Shown here in pieces: positions 11,036-22,426 of a stretch of DNA of 64,000 nt. Source of the DNA: Bacteroidales bacterium (GTDB lineage: Bacteria; Bacteroidota; Bacteroidia; Bacteroidales; Muribaculaceae). Every line of letters begins with the position of its first letter. Position 1 is the first letter of the stretch. The position numbers were made by a program, and so were the translations under genes. Below the pieces are notes generated by a model. That model was given only the letters and a program-made list of their open reading frames with translations. It did not search any database and was not told where the DNA came from. Location of the stretch: the NCBI GenBank assembly GCA_014800535.1, contig JAAVFW010000003.1:67724-131723 (forward strand), read 5' to 3'.

Positions 11036-11875
11036 ATGAAGCTGAATCTCATAAAACGGTTATCCCTGATTGCGGGAGTGGTTCTTCTTGTGTTGACAAG
11101 TTCATGCTCTGCGCCTAAGAACATCGCTTACTTTCAGGATTTGCAGACAACGACATACGACATTCCGTCCTCAACTCCGATTGTGGTGCGTCCGGGCGAC
11201 AAATTGTCGATTGTGGTCAACTCACCCGATCCTTCCCTATCGGTTATGTTTAACCTTAACGTCAACTCTCCGCGTCTGACCCAAGGTGGCGCTCAGTCAG
11301 CTCAGGCTGCCCGCTATCGTGCCTACGAAGGAACGTCGGCAGGCATGTCGTATTACACCGTAACTCCCGATGGAAAAATCGACTTCCCTGTGCTCGGCTA
11401 TCTCAATGTGAAGGGGATGACACGATCTGAACTTGCCGGCTTCATAAAGGGAGAGCTGATGGGGCGGAATCTTGTGAAGAATCCTCAGGTGACTGTCGAG
11501 TTTATAAATGTCGGTGTCAATGTGCTGGGTGAAGTGCGTATCCCCGGACGTTATGACATCAATACCGACGACCTGACAGTCATAGATGTACTTGCCCTCG
11601 CCGGCGATATAAATATCAGAGGCAGACGCGACAATGTGCTCGTGATGAGAAAGACCGACGGCAAAATTGATTCCTATCGTCTTGATCTGACCAACACAAA
11701 GGAGCTGATAAAATCGCCCGGTTATTATCTTCAGCAGGATGACATCGTCTATGTCGAACCGAATAATGCTCAGAAACGTAGCGCAACAGTCAACGGCACA
11801 ACTGCTTTGTCTGCAAGTTTCTGGGTTTCAATTGCATCTGTATTAACGTCAATGTGTGTCCTAATCTTCAAATAA
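11036..11875 (+). CDS. Polysaccharide export outer-membrane lipoprotein (Wza/BexD family)
   Basis: Lipobox SSCSAPKNIAYFQDL; VVRPGDKLSIVV...YTVTPDGKIDFPVLGYLNVKGMTRSEL. Confidence 0.9.
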   Translation: MKLNLIKRLSLIAGVVLLVLTSSCSAPKNIAYFQDLQTTTYDIPSSTPIVVRPGDKLSIVVNSPDPSLSVMFNLNVNSPRLTQGGAQSAQAARYRAYEGTSAGMSYYTVTPDGKIDFPVLGYLNVKGMTRSELAGFIKGELMGRNLVKNPQVTVEFINVGVNVLGEVRIPGRYDINTDDLTVIDVLALAGDINIRGRRDNVLVMRKTDGKIDSYRLDLTNTKELIKSPGYYLQQDDIVYVEPNNAQKRSATVNGTTALSASFWVSIASVLTSMCVLIFK

Positions 11876-11884
11876 TCACATTTC

Positions 11885-14239
11885 ATGAGTTCTGACAACG
11901 CTCCTAAACCAATTCCTTCAGAAAATCAGTTTTCTGTAACGGATTTTCTGTCAGTGTGTGCTTCTCACTGGGTCACATTCCTTTGTTCGTTTCTTATATT
12001 CCTCTGTATCGGACTGCTATATGTGGAGCGTAAAATTCCTATGTATGCCCGCTCCACTCAAGTGTTGATTCAGGATCAGGACATGGGCGGCAGCACCGCT
12101 ATTGAAATGGCAGGTGCCCTCTCTTCGTTCAGTTTCCTCGGCTCAAACACTCAGGTCAATAACGAATTGATTGCGATGAAGTCGCCTGCTGTGCTTAGCG
12201 AAGTGGTCAATCGTCTTGGTCTGACCATGAACTATGCCCAGAGAATTGAACTTCTCCACCGCACTCCCCTCTACGGAACAGACCTTCCGATAAATGCGCA
12301 ATTCCTTGACCTCGGACCGCAGGATGCAGCCGGATTCCGCATCTATGTGCAGCCAAACGGCTCATACTCAATTGATAAGTTCTACACCATTGACACTAAA
12401 GTAAGGAAGCATGATTTTGAAGCTACCGGTCGTTTCAATCAGGTTATCAAAACTCCTGCCGGCCGATTGAAAATCACTCCTAATCCGGTCTATTCAGGTA
12501 AAATTGATGAAACTCTTGACATTAAGGTTGCCAAGGGTGGCCTCACAGATATTGTGGCTGACCTGAGTGACCGTCTGAGCGCGGAATTGGTAAACGATGA
12601 GGCTGAAGTGGTTGAACTCGCAATCGAAGACGCATGCCCTGACAGAGCTGTCGATATTCTTAACACTGTGCTTGCCGTGTATCGTGAGCAATGGTTCGAC
12701 GACAAAAAAGAGGTGTCGTCGGCAACGACCAAGTTTATTTCCGAACGCCTTGCGAATCTTGAAAAAGAGCTGGGGGTTATTGACTCCGATATCTTCTCAT
12801 ATCAGGCAGCTCATTCGATGCCTGACCTCAAGACAGCTGCCGAAATCTACATGACCGAAGCCGCTAAACATGATTCTGAGATCATGGAGATTCAGAATCG
12901 CCTTGCCATGACTTCTTATGTGCGCGATTATGTGTTGGATCCTAAGAATAAATATCAGGTTCTCCCCATCAACACCGGCATTGAAAGCCCGCAGCTTGAA
13001 ATTGAAATAGGAAACTACAACTCAATGCTTCTGGCACGCAACAGCATTGCATCCAACTCATCTGACGCAAACCCACTTGTGGAGGATTACGACAGTCGCC
13101 TTAAAGGATTGAGAGAATCTGTGTTACGCTCAATCAACGTAAACATCGCACAGTTAAAAGCCTCTCTTTCCAACATGTCGAAACAGCAGAAAATTGCAAA
13201 TGCCAAAATTTCAGACACTCCCAATCAGGCCAACTATCTCATCTCCATTGAGCGTAAGCAGGAAGTAATGTCTCAACTCTATCTCTTCCTGCTTCAGAAA
13301 CGTGAAGAGACTCAGCTGTCGCAGGCATTCTCAAGCAATCATCTCCGCATAATCGCTCCGCCAAACGGACCGATAAAACCCGTCTCTCCCCGTAAGATTA
13401 TCACTGTTGCTATCTTCATAATCCTCGGCATTGCGATTCCGGCAGCTTACTATTATCTGACCGTTGCATCTGATTCCAAGATTAATTCCGGAAAAGATTT
13501 GCGTAAGGCTGACATCCCATTCCTCGGTGGAATCCCATATATAGGCAAGAAAAAAGGTTACTCTCTGATTCAAAAATTGTTAGGCAAAAAGAAATCGAAA
13601 AAAGACGAAGAACCGCTGGTGGTTGTTGATCGAGACAACTCAGATGCTGTCAACAACGCTTTCAGACTTGTCAGGACAAATCTTGAATTTATGTCTGATC
13701 CCGACACTTCGTCAATGGTTCTTGCAGTGACTTCAATCAATCCGGGTGCCGGCGATGCTTTTATCACCTATAACCTCGGCATGACCTTCGCACTTAAAGG
13801 GAAACGCGTGTTGCTCATTGAAGGCGACCTTAGAAATCCCGCGCTCTCCGCCTACGTCGGCAATCCGACTGAAGGTCTGTCAAGCTACCTGTCAGGCAAG
13901 ACTTCCGAATGGCGTCGACTCATCCGCTCTAATGCCGGAGCTCCGGATGTCCTGCCACTCGGAACGATACCTCCCAATCCTACTGATTTGCTTGACACTG
14001 AACGTTTCAAATCTTTGATTTGCGAGACAGAACTCGACTATGATTATATCCTGATTGATTGTCCGCCGCTAAATGTGGTTGCCGACACAATGATTATTGC
14101 ACGTTATGTCGACAGAACATTACTCGTTATCCCGGCCGGAGAAATGGATAAATCAGAGCTTAACGTAATTGAAGAAATGACCGGCTCCAAGAAATTCAAT
14201 AATATTTCTGTCATCATCAACGGCGAGCATGGTAACTGA
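11885..14239 (+). CDS. Wzc-like polysaccharide co-polymerase / chain-length determinant with ATPase domain
   Basis: Wzz-like N-terminus with two TMs, coiled-coil middle, C-terminal NAFRLVRTNLEFM...LAVTSINPGAGDAFITYNLGMTFALKGKRVLLIEGDLRNP...DYILIDCPP. Confidence 0.9.
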   Translation: MSSDNAPKPIPSENQFSVTDFLSVCASHWVTFLCSFLIFLCIGLLYVERKIPMYARSTQVLIQDQDMGGSTAIEMAGALSSFSFLGSNTQVNNELIAMKSPAVLSEVVNRLGLTMNYAQRIELLHRTPLYGTDLPINAQFLDLGPQDAAGFRIYVQPNGSYSIDKFYTIDTKVRKHDFEATGRFNQVIKTPAGRLKITPNPVYSGKIDETLDIKVAKGGLTDIVADLSDRLSAELVNDEAEVVELAIEDACPDRAVDILNTVLAVYREQWFDDKKEVSSATTKFISERLANLEKELGVIDSDIFSYQAAHSMPDLKTAAEIYMTEAAKHDSEIMEIQNRLAMTSYVRDYVLDPKNKYQVLPINTGIESPQLEIEIGNYNSMLLARNSIASNSSDANPLVEDYDSRLKGLRESVLRSINVNIAQLKASLSNMSKQQKIANAKISDTPNQANYLISIERKQEVMSQLYLFLLQKREETQLSQAFSSNHLRIIAPPNGPIKPVSPRKIITVAIFIILGIAIPAAYYYLTVASDSKINSGKDLRKADIPFLGGIPYIGKKKGYSLIQKLLGKKKSKKDEEPLVVVDRDNSDAVNNAFRLVRTNLEFMSDPDTSSMVLAVTSINPGAGDAFITYNLGMTFALKGKRVLLIEGDLRNPALSAYVGNPTEGLSSYLSGKTSEWRRLIRSNAGAPDVLPLGTIPPNPTDLLDTERFKSLICETELDYDYILIDCPPLNVVADTMIIARYVDRTLLVIPAGEMDKSELNVIEEMTGSKKFNNISVIINGEHGN

Positions 14240-14335
14240 GTCGTTGAGTAATTCTCTCTCCTCTCTCCCCTCTGACCTCATAACTCTGACCTCTTACTTC
14301 TCACCTTCTCTCACTCCCCTCATTGCTGTTTTTTT

Positions 14336-17056
14336 ATGCCTCTCACATCCAGATATATCCTCCCATTGATATTAACCATTATGACGGCGTTTGGTGCAAA
14401 TGCCGTCATTGATGGTTTATGGAAATTTCATCCGGCAATGCAGACGGTCACTTCATCAAACCCTCACCATGCCGTGAAGATTATGCCCGGAGCTGAGAGA
14501 ACATATTTTCTGGTGCATGCTCAGATGTATGATGCAAATGCCCCGACAAATTCCGTCACCCCATATCTGCAACTCTTTTATCATGATAATTCCAAGCCGA
14601 TTGTTTCAGCCAACCTGCTTCCGGTTGAGAATCTGATTGAATCAAACCTCGGCTGCATTTTAGATTGCGAATATTTTCCGGAAGGGGGATTCCTTTTCGG
14701 GTTTCTTGCTGACGGCACATCCTTTCGATTGACAGACACAGGTGATTTCACAACAGGCGAAAATCTGATGACCACCGTCAATCCGGCGCGTTTCACAATA
14801 AACGGAATCTCCTTTAACCCAACTGACAATACTGTCTGGGTCGCCACGTCGCGTGGAATAATCGCTTTCAATTCCGATTCACTTTCCCTTAAAACGGAGA
14901 TTCCCTCTTCGCAACAGGTCGTTTCAGCGGCCCCTGTCGGAAACTACCTTCTCGCCTCATTCGCACCCGAAAAGGGAGCGCAACCTGTAATACATCTTGC
15001 GCAACTGTCAGATTTGCCTACCGATTGCTCCGGGTTCTCTCCACTTTCCGCAACTGGAGATTCCGAAGCTATCATCTCAGCTAATGACAGCGGAAATAGA
15101 GTGGCTTGCCTATTCGGAATCTCACCGTTGACCGAGCATACTTTCGCTTTCATCTCACAATCATCTCAAAAAGGTTGTGTCGCTATCAACGTCGGAAGTT
15201 TAGATGAGAATGAATCAAAAGTTTTCACTCTCCACACAGCACCTCTATCTGAGGTGAAAGAGAATCACAAAGTGTTTTCTCCATACGAAGGGATAATCTC
15301 CCGCTCCTCCAACGGATATAATTTCAAGTTCAGCAATATTTTCCACTTATCGAAGGGGATTGATTTCGACCTTTCGATTGGCGAAGAAGAAGCGATCAGC
15401 AAATTCAAAGATGAATCTTCCTTTAAAGAATTGACAGTTGAAGCGAGTCTTTACGATTCAGATCTCAGGAGTTGCAAAGCCGCTTCTTCCGATGGCACTC
15501 GATTTTGGTTTTACCTCCCTGCAAAAGGTTTCATTCTGAGGGAGAATCATGAGGACGATTGGGATGATCTTTCTGCACCCGTTTTTCCCAACGCTCCGAC
15601 TGTTCATCAGGCACAGTGGTTTGTATGGTCGCCGAAATACGGAATGTTGTGCCGGCCTGTTGTGCCGACAACCTACGGAGGATATGTCTCCTGGCCAGTC
15701 TATGACACCCTTTGTGGATATAAAAACAATGTGTGGACATCATACGGGTTAGCACTGACAAATTATGGTGCGCGTGGTGTGCACGTCAATCCTGCCGGGA
15801 TTGCATTTGACCCGGAGTATCCTGAGCTAATCTATTCAGGCTCGTTCCTGACCGGATTGTTGCGTCTGAATCTCGATGCTCCGGATGATTATCTTCACAT
15901 CACTGTCGGCAATAATTATAAACCGCAGTCTTCTCCAAAGGATGTCAAGATTTCAGATAATCTTGACATCTTCACACCTTCCGCCTCCCTATGGAGCTGC
16001 TTTACAGTGCCTAAGACAGATGCTTACGGAAATATGTGGACTGCCTATTTCTGGGGCACTGATTGCCATCGCAATGAAGTGATGTTCTGCTATTGGGGGA
16101 AAAATGACAGAGATGCTTCTGCATCAGCTTCTGATCCGGTTGGTGGATTCAGGAAGTGGAAAACCATTCACATAAAGCAGGGACTTGACCGAACCAACCG
16201 TCAGATTCTTGTGCCTTTGACCACAGAGAAAAACCGGAATATACTTGTCTACACACCTGCCGATTACGGGTCGCCCGTTATGGTTTATGACCATAATGGG
16301 ACTCCGCAAGATACCTCCGACGACCGTGTAGGCATGATAACGGAAGCCTACGATTCGTTAGGAAGAATCTGCCTTTATGACTATGCTACCGACTTTTTTG
16401 AAGACCCCTTCGACGGTCGGGTCTGGTTTCTGACTCAATCGGGTCTCTTCTGGTTTGACCCTCACACAATACTTGAAAACGGCAACAGACTGAACCGACT
16501 TGAGGTTGAGGATGCAGCCGGGTATAACGGGAAAACCGTCATGCTGGAAGTTTCAGGTGCCACTTCAATGTGTGTCGACACTTCCGGCCGGAAATGGATT
16601 GGAACCGACAAGGGGGGAATCCTCTGCATCAATGAGGACTCCTCTACTCTCCTGGCACAGCTGACAACTGAAAATTCCGAACTTGCCGACGATTCCGTAA
16701 CTGCCTTAGGGTGGAATCCGGAAAACAACTCTCTCATGATTTCAACCTTAGCGGGGATTCAGGAGTTCTTCCCTGACGAGTTCTCCATTAACGGTTCAAC
16801 AGAAAAGGTCTACCCTTACCCTTCCGTCGCTCACCCCGGATTTACAGGATTCATAACATTTCATAACCTTGATAATTCAAAACAATATAAAGTTACAAAC
16901 ACATCTGATGACACTGTAATCACTCTTGGCTCACCCATTGGGAAAATATTGCAATGGACTCCCACTGCAAAGGGAGGGAACCGAGTGGACTGCGGAGAGT
17001 ATATCCTCAGCGAAGAAAACTCGGAAACAGAGCTTACGCGAGTCGTAATTATGTAA
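14336..17056 (+). CDS. PorZ-like two-component-regulator-propeller protein with degenerate T9SS-type C-terminal domain
   Basis: 906 aa, signal peptide, propeller repeats (NTVWVATSRGIIAFN, RKWIGTDKGGILCIN, NSLMISTLAGIQEFF), C-terminus VYPYPSVAHPGFTGFITFHNL...GNRVDCGEYIL...RVVIM. Confidence 0.65.
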   Translation: MPLTSRYILPLILTIMTAFGANAVIDGLWKFHPAMQTVTSSNPHHAVKIMPGAERTYFLVHAQMYDANAPTNSVTPYLQLFYHDNSKPIVSANLLPVENLIESNLGCILDCEYFPEGGFLFGFLADGTSFRLTDTGDFTTGENLMTTVNPARFTINGISFNPTDNTVWVATSRGIIAFNSDSLSLKTEIPSSQQVVSAAPVGNYLLASFAPEKGAQPVIHLAQLSDLPTDCSGFSPLSATGDSEAIISANDSGNRVACLFGISPLTEHTFAFISQSSQKGCVAINVGSLDENESKVFTLHTAPLSEVKENHKVFSPYEGIISRSSNGYNFKFSNIFHLSKGIDFDLSIGEEEAISKFKDESSFKELTVEASLYDSDLRSCKAASSDGTRFWFYLPAKGFILRENHEDDWDDLSAPVFPNAPTVHQAQWFVWSPKYGMLCRPVVPTTYGGYVSWPVYDTLCGYKNNVWTSYGLALTNYGARGVHVNPAGIAFDPEYPELIYSGSFLTGLLRLNLDAPDDYLHITVGNNYKPQSSPKDVKISDNLDIFTPSASLWSCFTVPKTDAYGNMWTAYFWGTDCHRNEVMFCYWGKNDRDASASASDPVGGFRKWKTIHIKQGLDRTNRQILVPLTTEKNRNILVYTPADYGSPVMVYDHNGTPQDTSDDRVGMITEAYDSLGRICLYDYATDFFEDPFDGRVWFLTQSGLFWFDPHTILENGNRLNRLEVEDAAGYNGKTVMLEVSGATSMCVDTSGRKWIGTDKGGILCINEDSSTLLAQLTTENSELADDSVTALGWNPENNSLMISTLAGIQEFFPDEFSINGSTEKVYPYPSVAHPGFTGFITFHNLDNSKQYKVTNTSDDTVITLGSPIGKILQWTPTAKGGNRVDCGEYILSEENSETELTRVVIM

Positions 17057-17104
17057 TAAAATAGTTTTTATAATGTCATTCAGATGAGTATGAACTTTTT
17101 TTTG

Positions 17105-17112
17105 TAACTTTG
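17105..17112 (+). promoter_or_regulatory. Bacteroidota-type -7 box (TAACTTTG) upstream of CapD-like gene
   Basis: tttttttgTAACTTTGcac. Confidence 0.5.
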
Positions 17113-17174
17113 CACATTAAACGCCCCGGGCAACCTCGGCAATCTATACCATTTGAAACGCATACAATGATTCT

Positions 17175-19097
17175 ATGATTAACGGAATCCTTAAAATAAC
17201 CCGCAGTTATCTGCGTGCTCCAATAGTCTTCCTGATAGATGTGATTGTCTCCGTGCTGTCATCACTCATCGTTCTTGTGCTTATGAGCGAGGTCGGTTCA
17301 TCCTTCTTCAGAGACGATACATTCTCAGCGGCATGGATTATAAGTGCCACAATATCATCGATTGTGGCTTTCATCATCACCCGCAGTTACAGAGCGGTGA
17401 TACGCTACAGCAGTCTTCGCGAGCTTGCAGATCTTATAGATGCTGTAATTGGAAAGGAAGTGCTTCTCGTTGCGTTCATATTGATTTCCGCACCGGCTCA
17501 CTCTTCCTACATTCTGATTACGGCTGCAATTCTGTTTGACTTTTTCATCACTCTCGCCTCGTTGCTCATCATACGAATAGCAATGGTGCTGGTGTATGAC
17601 CTCCTGCGCAAACGCGCTCTCTCGACCGACAGAGGTGTGACTCCGACAAAGGTGTTAATTTACGGATTGTCAGACAAATCAGCTTCTCTGCTCATGCGTC
17701 TCGAACAGTCGACATCCTACGAGGTTGTGGGCATAATAACCAAAGAGGAGAGCAGCAAGGGGAAACTCGTGCGTGGTGTGCATGTCTATGCCACCAACTC
17801 TTTGATGGAGCTTCTCGGAGTGAGCGGTCACACCGAGGCTTCTGCAATTCTATTCCCCTCACCTGCCACAGTCCACGATGAGGAGCATGGAATAGTAAAA
17901 TATGCCCGTGAGGCAGGTCTGAAGCTTCTTGTTGCCCCATCAATCGACGAATTAGGCAATTCCAACAAAAAGGATGTCAGAAACATCCGTATCGAAGACC
18001 TTCTCGGCAGAACGGAAATTGATATCGACATCGACGAAGTGAAGCGTGAGTTTGAGGGGAAGACCGTGCTTGTAACCGGTGCGGCCGGCTCAATCGGCTC
18101 TGAACTTTGCCGCCAGCTGGCAAACCTTCAGGTCGGTAAACTGATTATGCTCGACAATGCCGAAACTCCGTTGCATAATGTTCGTCTGGAGTTTGAAGAC
18201 AATTTCAACTGGGTTGATTTTGAAACCATCATCGGTGACGTCCGCATGGAGAAACGTCTTGACTACGTATTCCGCACATATCGCCCTGACCTCGTGTTTC
18301 ATGCCGCTGCCTACAAGCATGTGCCGATGATGGAGGAGAATCCTTGTGAGGCTGTGCTTGCAAATGTCGAGGGCTCTCGTAACGTGGCCGACAAATGTAT
18401 TGAATATGATTGCGAAAAAATGATTATGATTTCGACTGACAAGGCGGTTAACCCCACAAATATCATGGGATGCACCAAACGTCTTGCCGAAATATATGTG
18501 CAGTCACTCGGTCTGGCGATAAAGGGAGGAAAGAAGAAGGGTAAAACCACTTTCATCACCACACGTTTCGGAAATGTACTGGGTTCAAACGGTTCGGTGA
18601 TTCCTCGTTTCAAACAGCAGATTGAGAGCGGAGGTCCGGTCACAGTCACTCATCCGGAAATTAATCGCTTCTTCATGACGATTCCCGAAGCGTGTCGTCT
18701 GGTTATGGAAGCGGCTGTGATGGGTAAAGACACCAACATCTTTGTCTTTGATATGGGTATTCCGGTGAAGATTGCTGACCTTGCCACCCGAATGATTGAA
18801 CTGGCAGGCTACAAACCGGGTACCGACATTGAAATAAAATACACCGGTCTGCGCCCCGGCGAAAAACTTTATGAAGAAGTTCTCGCATCGAAAGAGAATA
18901 CTCTCCCGACAAGTCATAGCAGGATTTTCATGGCTCAAGTGCGCGAATATTCCTACGATGATGCCGTTGAGGTTGTCAATCGTCTCAGAGACCTTGCCCG
19001 CTCCGTTGAAATCAACGATATGGTCATCGAGATGAAAAAGGCGGTGCCGGAGTTTAAGAGCAAACACTCCAAGTTTGAGAAATTCGATATCAACTAA
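17175..19097 (+). CDS. Membrane-bound nucleoside-diphosphate-sugar 4,6-dehydratase/epimerase (CapD/FlaA1 family)
   Basis: N-terminal TM bundle, GKTVLVTGAAGSIGSELCRQL, FHAAAYKHVPMMEENPCEAVLANV. Confidence 0.93.
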   Translation: MINGILKITRSYLRAPIVFLIDVIVSVLSSLIVLVLMSEVGSSFFRDDTFSAAWIISATISSIVAFIITRSYRAVIRYSSLRELADLIDAVIGKEVLLVAFILISAPAHSSYILITAAILFDFFITLASLLIIRIAMVLVYDLLRKRALSTDRGVTPTKVLIYGLSDKSASLLMRLEQSTSYEVVGIITKEESSKGKLVRGVHVYATNSLMELLGVSGHTEASAILFPSPATVHDEEHGIVKYAREAGLKLLVAPSIDELGNSNKKDVRNIRIEDLLGRTEIDIDIDEVKREFEGKTVLVTGAAGSIGSELCRQLANLQVGKLIMLDNAETPLHNVRLEFEDNFNWVDFETIIGDVRMEKRLDYVFRTYRPDLVFHAAAYKHVPMMEENPCEAVLANVEGSRNVADKCIEYDCEKMIMISTDKAVNPTNIMGCTKRLAEIYVQSLGLAIKGGKKKGKTTFITTRFGNVLGSNGSVIPRFKQQIESGGPVTVTHPEINRFFMTIPEACRLVMEAAVMGKDTNIFVFDMGIPVKIADLATRMIELAGYKPGTDIEIKYTGLRPGEKLYEEVLASKENTLPTSHSRIFMAQVREYSYDDAVEVVNRLRDLARSVEINDMVIEMKKAVPEFKSKHSKFEKFDIN

Positions 19098-19112
19098 TAT
19101 TCTCCATTCAGC

Positions 19113-20201
19113 ATGAAAAAAGCACTTATCACCGGAGTGACCGGTCAGGATGGTAGTTATCTGGCTGAATTCCTTATTAAAAAGGGGTATGATGTGCATG
19201 GCACGATACGCCGCAATTCCTCTGACTTCCGCGAACGCATAGTCCATCTGGAGGGGAATCCGAATTTCCATCTTCATTATGCTGATATGGCCGACTCGAT
19301 GAGCCTGCTGAAAGTTGTCGCTGCTGTGCGCCCCGACGAGATATATAATCTTGCGGCTCAGAGTCATGTTCAGGTTTCGTTTGATGTGCCGGAATACACA
19401 GCCAATGTCGATGCCACCGGAACTTTGAGAATACTCGAAGCCGTCAGACAGTGTGGTCTTGAAAAAACTTGCCGTATCTATCAGGCGTCAACATCCGAGC
19501 TTTACGGGAAGGTGGAGAGTGTGCCGCAAAATGAACAGACCCCGTTTCATCCGTATAGCCCATACGCAGTTGCGAAACTATATGGATTCTGGATTGTGAA
19601 GGAATATCGTGAGGCTTACGGAATGTATTGCTGTTCGGGAATCCTTTTCAACCACGAATCTGAACGACGTGGCGAAACATTCGTCACCCGAAAAATCACT
19701 CTCGCGGCAGCCCGCATAGCTCAGGGTAAACAGGAGAAACTCTATCTGGGAAACCTCTCGTCGCTGCGCGACTGGGGTTATGCTCCCGATTATGTTGAGT
19801 GCATGTGGCTCATTCTTCAGCAACCAAAACCGGACGATTATGTAATTGCAACCGGTGAGCAACATTCTGTGAGAGAGTTTGCCACTCTTGCCTTCAGAAA
19901 TGTAGGCATCGAGTTACGCTGGGAAGGGAGCGGAGCCGAAGAGAAAGGTATCGACACCAAAACCGGAAAAGTAATCGTTGAGGTGTCTGCCGACTTCTAT
20001 CGTCCGACCGATGTGGTCAACCTTCTCGGCGACCCCTCAAAGGCCCGCAGGGAATTAGGGTGGAATCCGACAAAGACTTCTTTTGAGGAGCTTGTGGCCC
20101 GTATGGTCGATAATGACATGAAGAAGGTTGCAATGGAACGCGCCGGAGAACGGGCCTCGACAAATCTTGAGGAATTCCTTGAAAAAGGTATCGTTAAATA
20201 A
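19113..20201 (+). CDS. gmd: GDP-mannose 4,6-dehydratase
   Basis: [33 protein letters not shown]...[11 protein letters not shown]...[17 protein letters not shown]. Confidence 0.97.
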   Translation: MKKALITGVTGQDGSYLAEFLIKKGYDVHGTIRRNSSDFRERIVHLEGNPNFHLHYADMADSMSLLKVVAAVRPDEIYNLAAQSHVQVSFDVPEYTANVDATGTLRILEAVRQCGLEKTCRIYQASTSELYGKVESVPQNEQTPFHPYSPYAVAKLYGFWIVKEYREAYGMYCCSGILFNHESERRGETFVTRKITLAAARIAQGKQEKLYLGNLSSLRDWGYAPDYVECMWLILQQPKPDDYVIATGEQHSVREFATLAFRNVGIELRWEGSGAEEKGIDTKTGKVIVEVSADFYRPTDVVNLLGDPSKARRELGWNPTKTSFEELVARMVDNDMKKVAMERAGERASTNLEEFLEKGIVK

Positions 20202-20233
20202 TTCAGCTTCCAAGAAAGCTCATAAGTGGATTT

Positions 20234-21163
20234 ATGGAAAAGAAAGACAAAATTTTCGTTGCCGGCCATCGTGGCATGGTAGGCTCGGCAATCCGTCGGG
20301 AACTCCTGCGTCAGGGGTATGATAATATCATTGTCAGAACTCACGATGAACTGGACCTTACCAATCAGGCCGATGTTGAACGCTTCTTTGAGGCGGAAAA
20401 ACCTGATTATGTCTTTCTTGCAGCTGCCAAGGTTGGCGGAATTGCTGCCAACGCCGAGGCGCCTGCCGATTTTATGTGGATGAACATGATGCTTGAGATG
20501 AATGTGATTAATGCAGCTTGGCGACATGGCGTCAAAAAGTTGCAGTTTCTCGGCTCTTCCTGCATCTATCCCCGTCTGGCTCCGCAGCCGATGAAAGAGG
20601 ATTGTCTTCTGACCTCTTCGCTCGAACCGACCAATGAGGCCTACGCTCTTGCCAAGATTTCCGGGTTGAAGTATTGCGAATACCTCAACCGGCAGTATGG
20701 CACCCATTTCATTTCGGTCATGCCGACAAACCTTTACGGACCCAACGACAATTACCATCCGACCCGCAGCCATGTGCTTCCGGCTCTCCTGCGACGCTTC
20801 CATGAGGCGAAAAAGAGCGGGGCTGAATCTGTCACCTGCTGGGGCGACGGAACTCCGTTGCGCGAATTTCTTTATGTCGACGACCTGGCTGAGCTTTGTG
20901 TCTTCCTGATGAATGTCTACGATGGTAATGAAACGGTCAATGCCGGCTCCGGCAAAGAAATTTCAATCGGGGAGCTGACAAAACTCGTGGCTGAAATTGT
21001 CGGATTCGATGGTGAAATTATCTGGGACACTACAAAACCCAACGGCACTCCCAGAAAACTCCTTGATGTGAGCAAAGCAGAAAAAATGGGGTGGAGGGCT
21101 AAGACTCCTCTCCGGCAAGGTATAAAGTTGGCTTACGAGGATTTTGTGAAAAACTACGACTGA
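20234..21163 (+). CDS. fcl: GDP-L-fucose synthase
   Basis: [19 protein letters not shown]...[37 protein letters not shown]...[12 protein letters not shown]. Confidence 0.97.
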   Translation: MEKKDKIFVAGHRGMVGSAIRRELLRQGYDNIIVRTHDELDLTNQADVERFFEAEKPDYVFLAAAKVGGIAANAEAPADFMWMNMMLEMNVINAAWRHGVKKLQFLGSSCIYPRLAPQPMKEDCLLTSSLEPTNEAYALAKISGLKYCEYLNRQYGTHFISVMPTNLYGPNDNYHPTRSHVLPALLRRFHEAKKSGAESVTCWGDGTPLREFLYVDDLAELCVFLMNVYDGNETVNAGSGKEISIGELTKLVAEIVGFDGEIIWDTTKPNGTPRKLLDVSKAEKMGWRAKTPLRQGIKLAYEDFVKNYD

Positions 21164-21229
21164 CCTCTCCCCCGCCTTCTCCTTTACTCCCTTGATATTT
21201 TGCCCCCTCAATTCTGAACTTTATCCTCT

Positions 21230-22288
21230 ATGGCGCTTCTCTATATCCTTTTGATTGTAGGCTTATCCGGACTGATTTTTCAAAGATCGAAATTAGTCAC
21301 TATCTTAATTTTCGTCTTCACCTGGACTCTCATGTGGAATACGAAAACGCCTGACTTCTCTGCCTATAAATCAATCTACACGCTAAATGAGTTTCGCGAC
21401 GGAGGTTACAGTGTTCTCTGCTCTCTGGGAAGATATTTAGGATTATCTTTCTATCAGTTCTACCTCGTTTTGGGAGCGATATCCTACATAATCTACTGCC
21501 GGTTTACAATGAAATATGCCGACAGATGCTCGCTTGTGGCGTCTCTTTATCTGCTCTTCATATCCTATTTTGACATTGTGCAGTTCAGAAACTTCGTGGC
21601 TTTCTCAATTGTGCTTCTTGCCATTCCGAAGTTATTCTCCGATAAACGTTCTGACATTATAAAGTATTGTGTAACAGTTGTATTGGCTTCGTCTATTCAT
21701 GTCACTATGCTTTTCTATCTCGTGTTTCCGTTTATGAACAAAGATGTCTTCCGGCTCGAAAACATCAAACAATATCTCCTTCCGCTGTTGCTTCTGATTG
21801 TCTGCATGTATTTCGGAGTGTCAATGTTTGAAGAACGTGTGTCGAATATATCCGAAAACTACGACAAGGGAGTTTCGACTGCCACCAAACTGGGCATCGT
21901 CATGCTGCTTGCCGGCAACATTGCCTACATCAGCTATTGGACCAAGAAGAAACCCGTGATTCAACTTTCCTATCCGCAGTATGTGCTTAGTGAAAACACA
22001 AAACAGCAGGTGCTCTTCTTCAACGTTGCAATGGTGCTTCTATTTCCGATAGCAGTGAAATCTCTGACAATTTTCCGATTGTATAAATATATCGGTCTGA
22101 TAAATTTTGCATTTGTATCAAACAAATTTGTTGCTCCCGGCAATCTGAGAATTATCCCGCAGACGATTATCATCACACTTTACGGTCTGACATATCTGGG
22201 ATTGTTCTTCTACATCCATTGGGTGCAATTCATACCGTATGTCATGCTGCCGCTGCTCACCAGAAATCTCTTCTGGACCTTCCTCTGA
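21230..22288 (+). CDS. EpsG-family / Wzy-like polysaccharide polymerase
   Basis: 352 aa multi-TM protein; FSAYKSIYTLN...FYQFYLVLGAISYIIYCRF...ASSIHVTMLFYL. Confidence 0.75.
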   Translation: MALLYILLIVGLSGLIFQRSKLVTILIFVFTWTLMWNTKTPDFSAYKSIYTLNEFRDGGYSVLCSLGRYLGLSFYQFYLVLGAISYIIYCRFTMKYADRCSLVASLYLLFISYFDIVQFRNFVAFSIVLLAIPKLFSDKRSDIIKYCVTVVLASSIHVTMLFYLVFPFMNKDVFRLENIKQYLLPLLLLIVCMYFGVSMFEERVSNISENYDKGVSTATKLGIVMLLAGNIAYISYWTKKKPVIQLSYPQYVLSENTKQQVLFFNVAMVLLFPIAVKSLTIFRLYKYIGLINFAFVSNKFVAPGNLRIIPQTIIITLYGLTYLGLFFYIHWVQFIPYVMLPLLTRNLFWTFL

Positions 22289-22426
22289 AAAACAGCCCGA
22301 ATAAACACGTTATATTCAGACAATAGCCCAACTGTGCAAACGCAACTCCAAAATTATTTATTCCCGGTCGTTAAGGTTATCAGCAAACTGGTCAAGGGAG
22401 AAATCGTCTATAATTTCACGGCTTTA

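Noticed and set aside
18585-19367. 260-aa minus-strand ORF antisense to the CapD-like gene and gmd
   Set aside because: Overlaps two well-supported coding genes; no domain signature; explained by codon bias.
19997-20803. 268-aa minus-strand ORF antisense to gmd and fcl
   Set aside because: Same reason; both plus-strand genes are unambiguous.
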